Shown in pieces: positions 1 through 8,700 of a stretch of 64,000 nt of DNA (position 1 is the stretch's first letter; each line of letters opens with the position of its first letter). The stretch is from Marivirga tractuosa DSM 4126 (GTDB lineage: Bacteria; Bacteroidota; Bacteroidia; Cytophagales; Cyclobacteriaceae), in the NCBI RefSeq assembly GCF_000183425.1, contig NC_014759.1, forward strand, positions 1,364,001 to 1,428,000, read 5' to 3'. Both the position numbers and the translations under genes were made by a program. The notes under the pieces are model-generated. The model was given only the letters and a program-made list of their open reading frames with translations. It did not search any database and was not told the origin of the DNA.

Positions 1-463
1 CCTCTCCGAAAGCAAACATCAAACTATAGAATAGTACCCCAACTGTATACGAAAGGAGATAGTTGGGTATGAATACGAACCAAGGCTGAAAATCGGCACC
101 TAGCAGTAAAGCCGTACCTCTAATTGTTATATTCCCGTCCTCGATCAAAAGAAAACCTCCTTTTAACTCTGCAGCATTCAAAGAAAGGATGGCTAATAAT
201 GAAATTATTTCTATAGTAAAGGGTAGAAATATTGCTAACAAAACAAGCTTCCAATCTCTTAACGGATTCCAATTTAACCCTTTGAAAAGTCCCTCTCTGG
301 TAACCAGGCGCATTATAATACCTGCCAAAGCGGGCATCCACATCAACAGAAGTGTCCAACTACTATCTACATTCCTTTCTGAGATAATAAAAAAGTACGG
401 GATTGCGGATAGCAAAATTGTGAGTCCTACAAATTGCCATCCCTTATTATTTAAATTTTTCAT
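1..463 (-). CDS. CPBP-family intramembrane protease, partial (C-terminus beyond window)
   Basis: Reading from the ATG at 463 to the window edge gives 154 codons with no stop, beginning MKNLNNKGW. It has four hydrophobic stretches (about residues 10-27, 37-52, 72-95 and 127-151). The last codons visible read AFGE followed by a codon starting with G, which fits the start of the Glu-Glu motif (EExxxR) of CPBP/Abi membrane proteases; the second Glu is not seen. The segment MWMPALAGIIMR followed by a short 'NW' hairpin and a long helix is also usual for this family in Bacteroidota. The gene starts 3 bases after the stop of the serine hydrolase on the same strand, so the two are probably co-transcribed. 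The family assignment is from pattern recognition; the catalytic half is outside the window. Confidence 0.75.
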   Translation of the reverse strand, partial: MKNLNNKGWQFVGLTILLSAIPYFFIISERNVDSSWTLLLMWMPALAGIIMRLVTREGLFKGLNWNPLRDWKLVLLAIFLPFTIEIISLLAILSLNAAELKGGFLLIEDGNITIRGTALLLGADFQPWFVFIPNYLLSYTVGVLFYSLMFAFGE

Positions 464-466
464 AGT

Positions 467-2167
467 CTATTTTGTTAATTTTTGAAGTTGAATTCCGAAG
501 AATTGTAGTTGATCACCTTTGGTTTGAAGGCTTTGTCCTGAATAGCGACCTAATCCTGCAACTTTTGCATAAGAATCATCTACAATATCCAATGCCATTT
601 CAATTTTTTGCTCACCTTGTTTAAATAGCATGATCAGCAGACCATCTCTTTCAAGCAGTTCGAAGTCCTCAAAAAAATCAATCTCGCCTTCGAGCTTGTT
701 CACTGCCTTATATTTACCTAGGCGGTCCTTCCAACTATTGCTTATTTCATATGGCTCCATTTTGAGCGCAAGCAGTTCCTTACCTGATCCGATTTCCATT
801 TGAGTCATTACATTATAGCCCTCAATATTTTCGAACATGAATCTGTTTTCCTTCAGCTTTAGAGGAATAAATTTGAAAAGTAAAATCTTAGGAATGAATA
901 CATTATTCTCAACAGGAAGAAGTCTAACTTTCAATCCTTGTAAAGTAGAATAGAGTTTATCCTTCTTTTTATAGATCTTAAGAATAGCGCCTGGTGTGGC
1001 GTAAATTCCAACGTATTGATCCGTTACCTCATGTGGTAGATCTATCACCTCATCTGTCTCAAAAGATTCAATTTTTTCATCCTGCTTTGCTTCACGACCT
1101 AAATCTTCTGCCATTTTATCGATCAATGACATCATCTTACCAAAAGCACGTCCACCCTTTTCAGCATTTGTTAGCACTACCGCTGCCAAGCCTACTTCAG
1201 GAGCTACAGCAACAGCCGAATTAAAATACATTGTTGTGCCTGTATGCGTATAGATCTCACCAGTATGAGGCCTAGATGTTAAAGTCCAACCCAGTCCATA
1301 CCTATTCCCGAAATTGAGAGGGAGGTCTTTATACTGTTCTTGAAAAATCTGATCATAACTAGCTCGGCTAAGTAAATTTTCATCTTTGTTGAGGAAGGAA
1401 GTCAAAAATTTGACCATTTCTTCATTATTACTATCCATGCCTCCTGCAGGAATGTCTCTCAATAAGACATCCTGCTTTGCCTCACCTTTACTGTTAAAGG
1501 AAGCACTAGCTTGGTCTCTCAAATTGAATCCCGTTTGCTGCATATTGATTTTAGCCAGTACCTCATCTTTCATATAATCTGGATAGGATTTGCCTGAAAC
1601 TTCATCTACCATATGCCCTAGAAGTGTATATCCAGGATTAGAATAGGCTCTGATTTGATTGGGTTTACCCGCCAAATACTCTTCCTTCATATAGTCAACA
1701 ACTTTAGTGTAGTGCTCAGGATTTTGTGTAAACATCCCTTTAATCACATCAGAAGGCAGCCCTGAGTGATGAGTCATCACATTTCTCACCGTTACTTCCT
1801 TGCTATGCTCGCCTTTTATGTGAAATTGTGGCAAATATTCATTTAACGAATTATCTAGCCGCACTTTGTCTTGCTCTACAAGTTGCATCACCGCAACACC
1901 AGTAAAAACTTTTGTGACAGAGCCCAGCCCAAAAAGAGTTTGTGAGTTAACTACCTCAGTTGATTTTTCGTCAGAATACCCCAAGTTTAATTCCATTACG
2001 ACAGAATCTTTCGAAACCAACGAAAGGCTTAAACCTGGGATCTTACTCTTCTTCATTACTTGTTCAAATTCCTCTTTGTACTCTTGTTTTAGTTTCTCTA
2101 CATTCACCTGCGCCATTCCAGTCAGACTCGCAAGCGAAAGCAATAGGGTCATTAATAAATTTTTCAT
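467..2167 (-). CDS. Secreted serine hydrolase (beta-lactamase / class C PBP fold)
   Basis: A 566-residue protein with a signal peptide (MKNLLMTLLLSLASLTGMAQ). The beta-lactamase-type catalytic set is present: SVTK at residues 83-86 (nucleophile Ser83, Lys86), YSN at 175-177 and HTG at 308-310. The class C/esterase-like domain spans about residues 28-390, followed by a ~170-residue beta-rich C-terminal domain often found in these enzymes. It probably hydrolyses a peptide, ester or amide in the periplasm; the substrate cannot be told. The frame stays open upstream to 2329, but those 54 extra residues precede a good signal peptide, so the start at 2167 is preferred. It lies directly upstream of the CPBP protease gene and is transcribed with it. 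Confidence 0.88.
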   Translation of the reverse strand: MKNLLMTLLLSLASLTGMAQVNVEKLKQEYKEEFEQVMKKSKIPGLSLSLVSKDSVVMELNLGYSDEKSTEVVNSQTLFGLGSVTKVFTGVAVMQLVEQDKVRLDNSLNEYLPQFHIKGEHSKEVTVRNVMTHHSGLPSDVIKGMFTQNPEHYTKVVDYMKEEYLAGKPNQIRAYSNPGYTLLGHMVDEVSGKSYPDYMKDEVLAKINMQQTGFNLRDQASASFNSKGEAKQDVLLRDIPAGGMDSNNEEMVKFLTSFLNKDENLLSRASYDQIFQEQYKDLPLNFGNRYGLGWTLTSRPHTGEIYTHTGTTMYFNSAVAVAPEVGLAAVVLTNAEKGGRAFGKMMSLIDKMAEDLGREAKQDEKIESFETDEVIDLPHEVTDQYVGIYATPGAILKIYKKKDKLYSTLQGLKVRLLPVENNVFIPKILLFKFIPLKLKENRFMFENIEGYNVMTQMEIGSGKELLALKMEPYEISNSWKDRLGKYKAVNKLEGEIDFFEDFELLERDGLLIMLFKQGEQKIEMALDIVDDSYAKVAGLGRYSGQSLQTKGDQLQFFGIQLQKLTK

Positions 2168-2335
2168 ATGCGTATTTTTATTTTGAGCAATACTCCGCAT
2201 AATTTTCAGCTGTAGAAAAAGAATTACACTATCCATATTATATACTATGTGAATCGACCTTATTAGTGCTTGAAGGCTATTCATGTATGTTATAAGCCAA
2301 CTCGTCAAGTAATTGTAATAATTCATCAAGTGATA

Positions 2336-2366
2336 TTTAGCTCATAAGCTTTTACCGCTATATTTG
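2336..2366 (+). promoter_or_regulatory. Bacteroidota-type promoter of the LytS-like kinase gene
   Basis: A perfect -7 box TATATTTG (TAnnTTTG) is at 2359-2366, with TTTA (one mismatch to TTTG) at 2336-2339, exactly 19 bases upstream. Transcription would begin about 5-8 bases after the -7 box, that is at or next to the ATG at 2371, so the message may be leaderless. Inferred from sequence only. Confidence 0.55.
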
Positions 2367-2370
2367 ATAC

Positions 2371-3396
2371 ATGAGAAGCATTTCAACAAGGGAGATCTTT
2401 ATACACTTTAGCATTTTGACAATTGGTCTTCTTTTACTCAATTACCCAGAATTTGACTTAAGTATTGGAGTATTCAATTCTGGCAATGGAAGTCTTTTGT
2501 GGCCTTCTATTACAGGGACTATTATCAACATGGGAGTATTTTACAGCATCTCGTTTTATCTAATCCCGGAAGTCCTCCGCAAAAGAGGGATAATAGTATT
2601 TGTCATTCAACTAGTCATACTTTTCCTACTACTTTCCTTCATAGAGGTCATTACTGACCTTGCTTTCATCGGAGAAACTAAAGATCATTCGGAAACATTA
2701 TCAGAGATTATTATCACCGTAAGTATTTTTAATATGCTATTTGTGATGTTGGCACTCGCCTATCGTTTTTCCAAAGACTGGTTTATCAATGAAAAGCAAA
2801 GAATTTCGATGGGTGAATGGAAGGCGTTGAACGAACTTAATACCCTGAAAAATCAAATTAATCCTCACTTTCTGTTTAATTCCTTGAATAGCTTATTTTC
2901 CATGTCCCTGCAGAGTGGAGATGACAGAACAGCTGAAGGGATTAGAAAACTATCGGAAATGATGCGATATGTATTTGACAAAGCAAACCTGGAAAAAGTA
3001 GCGCTGTCAGATGAAATTCAATACATAGAAGATTATATCTATCTACAGAAACTGCGTTTTGAGGATTCAGTAATTGTCGAAACTGATTTTAGTGGGATAA
3101 ATGAAAATTCTTCCATAGCTCCCATGATCTTGATTCCCTTTATTGAGAACTCCTTTAAGTATGGAGTAAATTCAACGGAAAAGAATAAAATTATCTGTAA
3201 GCTGAGTTGCGAAAAAAAACAGCTCAGCGTTTATATTTCCAATAAGATTGTGGATCACATTGAACCAGTTCCCTCAAGCGGAATTGGATTTTTGAATGTT
3301 AAAAAGAGGCTAGAATTAATATACCCAGACCAACATAATCTCAATATTTATCAAAAAAATGGTTTATTTGTAGTAGAATTAAAGATTTCATTATGA
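2371..3396 (+). CDS. LytS/YehU-type sensor histidine kinase
   Basis: A 341-residue inner-membrane kinase. Four hydrophobic segments lie at about residues 12-25, 45-65, 74-100 and 113-131. The His_kinase domain (PF06580) follows, with the phospho-accepting His166 in NQINPHFLFNSLNSL, an N-box in PFIENSFKYGVN and a short G-box SSGIGFLNVKKR. The stop overlaps the start of the response regulator by four bases (ATGA at 3393-3396), so the two are translationally coupled. No extracellular sensor domain is present; the signal probably acts on the membrane helices. The next Met lies beyond the first helix, which supports the start at 2371 even though the promoter leaves almost no 5' leader. Confidence 0.92.
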   Translation: MRSISTREIFIHFSILTIGLLLLNYPEFDLSIGVFNSGNGSLLWPSITGTIINMGVFYSISFYLIPEVLRKRGIIVFVIQLVILFLLLSFIEVITDLAFIGETKDHSETLSEIIITVSIFNMLFVMLALAYRFSKDWFINEKQRISMGEWKALNELNTLKNQINPHFLFNSLNSLFSMSLQSGDDRTAEGIRKLSEMMRYVFDKANLEKVALSDEIQYIEDYIYLQKLRFEDSVIVETDFSGINENSSIAPMILIPFIENSFKYGVNSTEKNKIICKLSCEKKQLSVYISNKIVDHIEPVPSSGIGFLNVKKRLELIYPDQHNLNIYQKNGLFVVELKISL

Positions 3397-4079
3397 TCAA
3401 ATGCGTGGCGATAGATGATGAAAAAAAAGCATTAGAAGTAATCTCTCTGTATATTGGGCGGATTGATCAACTTGAATTAGTTGCCACATTTATTGATCCG
3501 ATTAAAGCAAGTTCATTTCTTCAAACTACCCCAGTCGACTTACTTTTCTTAGACATTAATATGCAAGGCTTAAATGGTTTTGAACTACTCGAAACCTTAA
3601 CCCAAAAGCCAAAAGTGATTTTCACCTCAGCTTACAGTGAATATGCGGTGAATAGTTATCAGGTAGATGCGCTGGACTATCTAGTTAAGCCTATTGAATT
3701 TACACGATTTTTGAAAGCTGTAAATAAATTGAAAAGTGAAATCAGCATCCCGAAGGAGGTTTCTGCAGATAATGTGGATGAAATTATATCGATCAAAAGT
3801 GGCACCGCTATCCATAGGGTGAAGCTCAATGATATTTGGTTTGTAGAAGCAGATGGCAATTATTGCAAATATGTTACTAAATCCGAAGTTATATTGGTAT
3901 TGGGCACACTAAAAGAAACTATGAGCAAGCTTGACGATACATTTATGCAAGTACATCGATCGTTTGTTGTCGCAATTCGACACATTGAAAAAGTAGAAGT
4001 ACATCAACTGCATATTCATGGGAAAACTATCCCTATCAGTAGTAGTTACAGAAAGGTTGTACTGAATGAACTAAGCTAA
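3393..4079 (+). CDS. LytTR-family response regulator
   Basis: A 228-residue DNA-binding regulator. The receiver domain (residues 1-115) has the acidic pair Asp8/Asp9, phospho-acceptor Asp54 in LLFLDINM, Thr78 and Lys99. The LytTR DNA-binding domain (about residues 128-225) carries typical signatures such as VEADGNYCKY and FMQVHRSFVVAI. It is the cognate partner of the overlapping kinase. Targets of such pairs in Bacteroidota are usually a few nearby membrane or secreted genes; the divergent serine hydrolase/CPBP pair is a possible target by position only. Confidence 0.93.
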   Translation: MIKCVAIDDEKKALEVISLYIGRIDQLELVATFIDPIKASSFLQTTPVDLLFLDINMQGLNGFELLETLTQKPKVIFTSAYSEYAVNSYQVDALDYLVKPIEFTRFLKAVNKLKSEISIPKEVSADNVDEIISIKSGTAIHRVKLNDIWFVEADGNYCKYVTKSEVILVLGTLKETMSKLDDTFMQVHRSFVVAIRHIEKVEVHQLHIHGKTIPISSSYRKVVLNELS

Positions 4080-4521
4080 AAAGAGCTTGCTTAAAAACGG
4101 CCTATATATAATAAGTATTGAAGGTAGTATTTTGAGAAGATTATTGGATAATAGTTGTTAAGCATGTGCAAGACTTTTTGAAATGAAAACTCATTTCTTT
4201 TACACTAGAAAATGAAAATTCTGATTTTTCAAGTGCTTATCTTAAGGCACGATATCCTTGCTTCCCTTTGAGTGGCACTTCCCAGAAGAAGCCTGCCTGC
4301 TGGCAAAGTCAGGATTGAGTTATAAGCATATATCTTTACTTTGGTCGCTTGTATCTGACTCACCCAAGGCTTTTTGGGCAGGTTCTTCTGTAAATAACAA
4401 CCAATGAATAGCAATTATAATAACACCGATTTTTCAAAAATCTGCAGATGAATTAAAATCCAATATAAATTTTCCCTGAACTATTTTTGTTTACTAATTA
4501 TAACATTCTATTACAATAATT
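4080..4521 (+). other. Intergenic region, no gene recognised
   Basis: A 442-base stretch between the response regulator and the convergent caspase gene. A minus-strand reading of 61 codons (4229-4414) has no recognisable family and no credible context. The segment around 4255-4310 (GAAGCCTGCCTGCTGGCAAA) is more GC-rich than its surroundings and resembles the GCCTGCC-type dispersed intergenic repeats of this phylum, but only one copy is seen here. No clear terminator was found. Confidence 0.5.
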
Positions 4522-5721
4522 CTAAAACTCCTGCCCTACAAAAACAAAATCACTTAGAGACTCATTGTCACCAAAAGTCCCAGTTCTTGGTGCAGGTTTT
4601 AATCTATCAAGGTAAGTATTGAGCTCGGTTAAGGTAAGAATTCGATCGGAGCCTCCTAAACTTTTCAAGGCCTCCAAAAGCTTTTTCGCAAAAGGAGAAT
4701 GTTCTCCAGGTATCCCATCTGAAACATACTCTTTACCTCCTGAAGTTAAATATCTTCTAGTTTTGTAGGAGAGCTTGCGTGCCAACATCTCTTTATCATC
4801 TTGTTCAAACGATTCTAAACCACGACTTGAAGCAACTCTTGGGTCAAAAGTTCCTCCGAAGCAAACATCCATTGCTAGAAAAATATGCTCGCAGGGAATA
4901 TTATTTATAACAGACCTTAATCGAGCATGAGATATGTAGGATGTTTTACTTTTATCACTAGCTAAAGAATTCTTTGCTACCACATAGCCCTCACCAAAAT
5001 CCTCATCAAAATGTCCATGTCCAGCAAAAAATATCATCAATTGGTCTTGTGGCTTATAATTTTTTCGATTATACTCCAAAATCTTTTCAAACACCTCATT
5101 CTGAGTTGGGTTTTCTACAACTTCCACTTCGAATCCATATAATTTCTTCAATTGCTCAGCAATCGTTTTTCCATCATTGACCGGATTGACCAAATCTGAC
5201 CAGTTATCATATTTATTCGTTGCAAAAACTAATGCATAATCTTTTCTATCGATAGCAACTGCATCTTTAATAGCATTCATTCCCACTAAAACTGAACGCT
5301 GAGATAAAATTGAACCTCCTGATATCGACGAAGCACGCACCTCGAAGATAATGTCGCCATCAGGCAGGAATAGCTCCTCTTCCAGTGTCATTTCTTTCTG
5401 ACCTGCAGCAATAGTGAACTGCTTTGAACCTAATTTAGTATGATCCTTCTTTTTAAATGCTTCCATTGAAACAGACTGTAATCCGTCAGAAGCCTTTATT
5501 TTTGCTTTAAAGACCACTTTATTTTCAGTACTATTAGTATATTCCAAATTAGGATTTATCCAACTGATGCTTGGCATCACCATTTTATCTCCTGTTTTGG
5601 CACTTTCATCAATTTTTATGGCGGCCGTCTTTGAAGAAACTGCTTGCGCAACCCCTCCCATAGCATGAAGCAGCACAATACTAAATGCTAGTATATATTT
5701 TGAAACTATTGAATTTTTCAT
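4522..5721 (-). CDS. Secreted caspase-family (peptidase C14) protein
   Basis: A 399-residue protein with an N-terminal signal peptide (residues 1-26), an Ig-like beta domain (about 50-148) and a caspase fold (about 160-395). The catalytic dyad is visible: His235 in FFAGHGHFD and Cys287 in AMDVCFGG. The spacing and the acidic DxCFGG context match bacterial metacaspase/orthocaspase-like enzymes, so it is probably an active cysteine peptidase in the periplasm or at the cell surface. It lacks a T9SS sorting domain. It starts 4 bases after the stop of the giant cadherin-repeat protein and forms one transcription unit with it and the Kre9-like protein. Whether it processes that protein is unknown. 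Confidence 0.9.
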   Translation of the reverse strand: MKNSIVSKYILAFSIVLLHAMGGVAQAVSSKTAAIKIDESAKTGDKMVMPSISWINPNLEYTNSTENKVVFKAKIKASDGLQSVSMEAFKKKDHTKLGSKQFTIAAGQKEMTLEEELFLPDGDIIFEVRASSISGGSILSQRSVLVGMNAIKDAVAIDRKDYALVFATNKYDNWSDLVNPVNDGKTIAEQLKKLYGFEVEVVENPTQNEVFEKILEYNRKNYKPQDQLMIFFAGHGHFDEDFGEGYVVAKNSLASDKSKTSYISHARLRSVINNIPCEHIFLAMDVCFGGTFDPRVASSRGLESFEQDDKEMLARKLSYKTRRYLTSGGKEYVSDGIPGEHSPFAKKLLEALKSLGGSDRILTLTELNTYLDRLKPAPRTGTFGDNESLSDFVFVGQEF

Positions 5722-5725
5722 TGTT

Positions 5726-8700
5726 TTAATGTTTTATGATTCTTCCCATCTTTTCTACAGTAGTACTGTTCTCTTTAATTGTTAACTGATATAAATAAAC
5801 TCCACCGCTTAATAAGGTAGGGTCATCAGTGCTTCCAAAAGACAACAATTGATAGCCATCTTTCAATTCACTATTCCACGATTTTTTTGCTACTATCTTT
5901 CCACTGAGGTCCATAACTTCAATGGTCACTTCTGAATTGTTTTGATCAGAAATATTTACAGGCACAAACAAATCAGTTTTAAAAGGATTTGGATACGGAA
6001 CTCCAATCATGGATGTACCTAAATCAAATCGACCTGTTGAAAAACGGTCATATACCAATTTAAACTGACGTTGTTTTCCACCTCTGAATTGGTAAACTGA
6101 TTGCTGCGTTAGATCAATTTTTTGCAAGCCTGCCAGATCAACCAAATAGAATTGGCCTTGGAGAAAATCACTAGCATCCCATGAAAGACTGCTAAACTGA
6201 TCTTTATTTTGCACATTAACTTTAAAGCTCCACACATGGTAGTCTTTTTCTCGCACAACATCCCATCGATAGTTATCCCAAATTGACTCTGGCTGTTTGA
6301 AACTAATTTCAACATGATTTCCTAAAGCGGGAGGATTAGCTTGGTCTAATCCATCTAATCCGTCACTTGCTTCTTTATGCATTGCTACTCCACCTACTGC
6401 ATTTAATTCTCCTTGCGTTAGTTTAAATGCTAATTCTAGAGATGCTGTTGAGCTTGAAGCTATGGGATTCTTCCTTTGTACTAAATTATTTGACACATCT
6501 GCGGTGATACTTATATCCTCTTGTGCCAAAACAAAAGCACCTTGGTGAGGAGCGAGCGTTGCCTGAGCAGTATAACCTTCAGAACCAAAACTATAAAGAT
6601 CACTGATCTCAGGGTAGGTACTTTGAATCAAATTCCAATCAATACTTACAGGATATGGGTTACCAATTTGATTCCATCCAGCTTTTAAGTTCCAAACTGC
6701 CTTATTACCGGTTTTGTAAGGAAACACATTTCCATCTCCAAAGTTAATGACTGGTTCCTCTAAGATTGTGCTAAACCAATAAGCTTCACCTGCTTCTATG
6801 TTACCTATTGAAAGAAACTCTTCGTAACTTTCACTTTCCGCATTCCAGTGATATACCTTGAAATTCCCATCCGAATAGGTTTCGCCTAAAGAAGTTTCAA
6901 AAATATCTCTAATTGATCTATTCTGTGTCTCAATATTATAGGGTACGGAGAACATTCTATAATCTGCACTCTTTTTTCCTTTGCCGATATTTTCTTGTGG
7001 CAAGGTTGCCAAAGCATTAGAAGAAGATATCTCCCGATAAAAATAAACGGTATCAGAAGCCGTGCTATTCCCTGAAGTATCAACTGCAATAATTCTAGCT
7101 TTGAGACCGAAAGCATCTCCTTGTTCAGTAGGTATGCTACTAGCAAATTGCCCCCCGTCCAATTCAACAATATCTTTCTTTGTAAATTCATTGCTAGTTA
7201 CGGGTCCATATTCTAGCTCTACGCTTTCAATGAAAATATCATCCGTTACGCTCCCACTTATTTCATAGCTATTCTTGTCGTCCTGAACCGAGCGATCACC
7301 TCCAGTAACTCCTGTAATTTGCGGAGGAGTTGAATCTTCAAATTCTTTTACATGTATAGTAATTTCCTCGACAAGACTTAAACCTCCGTTATCTTCACTG
7401 ATCACAGCAACAATAAAACTATCATTGGTACTGTCTTTTAAATTAGCCTCCAAAATTAGTCTGTCTGTAGCTATACTAAATAGTTCATTATCATTATTAG
7501 AATTATCGCTGGCAAGAGAATAGGTATGTGTGTCAGCTTCATCATCCTCCGAGCTTAATATTCCAATCTCAGTACCAACTGTAGCTACACTCAATACACT
7601 GTCATTAGAGATAGAAATTTCAGTAGGTGGTGTATTTGTCGATTCAGAAACTAATTCAATTGTAAAAGATTGTTCATAGCTGACATCCAAATTAATCACT
7701 TCCATCTTGATTTCATAAAGGTTATCGGCAGATACATCAAAAGTTAAGTCTGTTGCTGCTTCTAAGGCATATAATCCATCCTCCGTAAGATATGTTATCT
7801 GAAAATTTGAATTATCAGGAAAATTGCTATTGTCTACCAAAGACAAAACATAATCTTCTCTAGGATAAAAATTAGAAATATTATTTCCTAAGTCTTCATC
7901 TCTTAATTCAATATTAGATACTTTCTCTTCAAAAGAAAGCCCTCCTTTAATAATTGTTCTTTTCATTATCAAAGTGTCTACAGGATCATTTACATCTAAC
8001 AATTCAATTTCAAAGATTTTACCGAAAACTGCACCAGATATATCACTCACTTCTACATATATTTCATATAGCTGATCATCCACTTCGAAATTTAAGGGTG
8101 CTGAAAGCGCTAATTCATTGCCCGTCAAAATTTGGAATTTGTCATTGCACAGAGAGTCTTTAGGCAGACCGAAAGTGTGGTTATCTGAAACATCTTCATC
8201 TATCACAGTCAATTGACCAACAATAGCATTATTCACTTCTTCGTTAACAGTATTTTCTGATAAAGTAATATCGGCTGGAGCATCATTGATATCCACTACA
8301 TGTATCGTAAAAACACTGTCTATGCTTTCACCTTCTTTGTCAGTTAATTGTAATTTAATTTCATAAATGTTCTGATTTTCAAAATTTAGTCCTTCAGCAG
8401 ACTGTATTAACTCATTATTAGCGTTAATTGAAAATGCAGTATTATCTGGAAAATTAGCTTCATCAGTCAAAGTAAAGCTAAATTCTTCTATCTCATCAGG
8501 ATCCTCTCCATCAAGGACACCGACAACAGCTCCACTATTCAGGTTTTCGTCAATGCTATCGCTACTTAATACAATTCCAGTGGGAGGATCATTAGCATCT
8601 GTAACACTAATTCCTAACACTTTACTGAAGGTGGCCATATTAGGATCGGTAGTTTGAATGCGAATACTTAAATTAGGAGTAGCTTCAAAATCAAATGACT

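Noticed and set aside
2168..2329. N-terminal extension of the serine hydrolase to 2329
   Set aside because: The extra 54 residues precede a good signal peptide at 2167 and show no family resemblance.
4229..4414. 61-codon minus-strand ORF after the LytTR gene
   Set aside because: No recognisable family, unlikely composition and no context; treated as intergenic.
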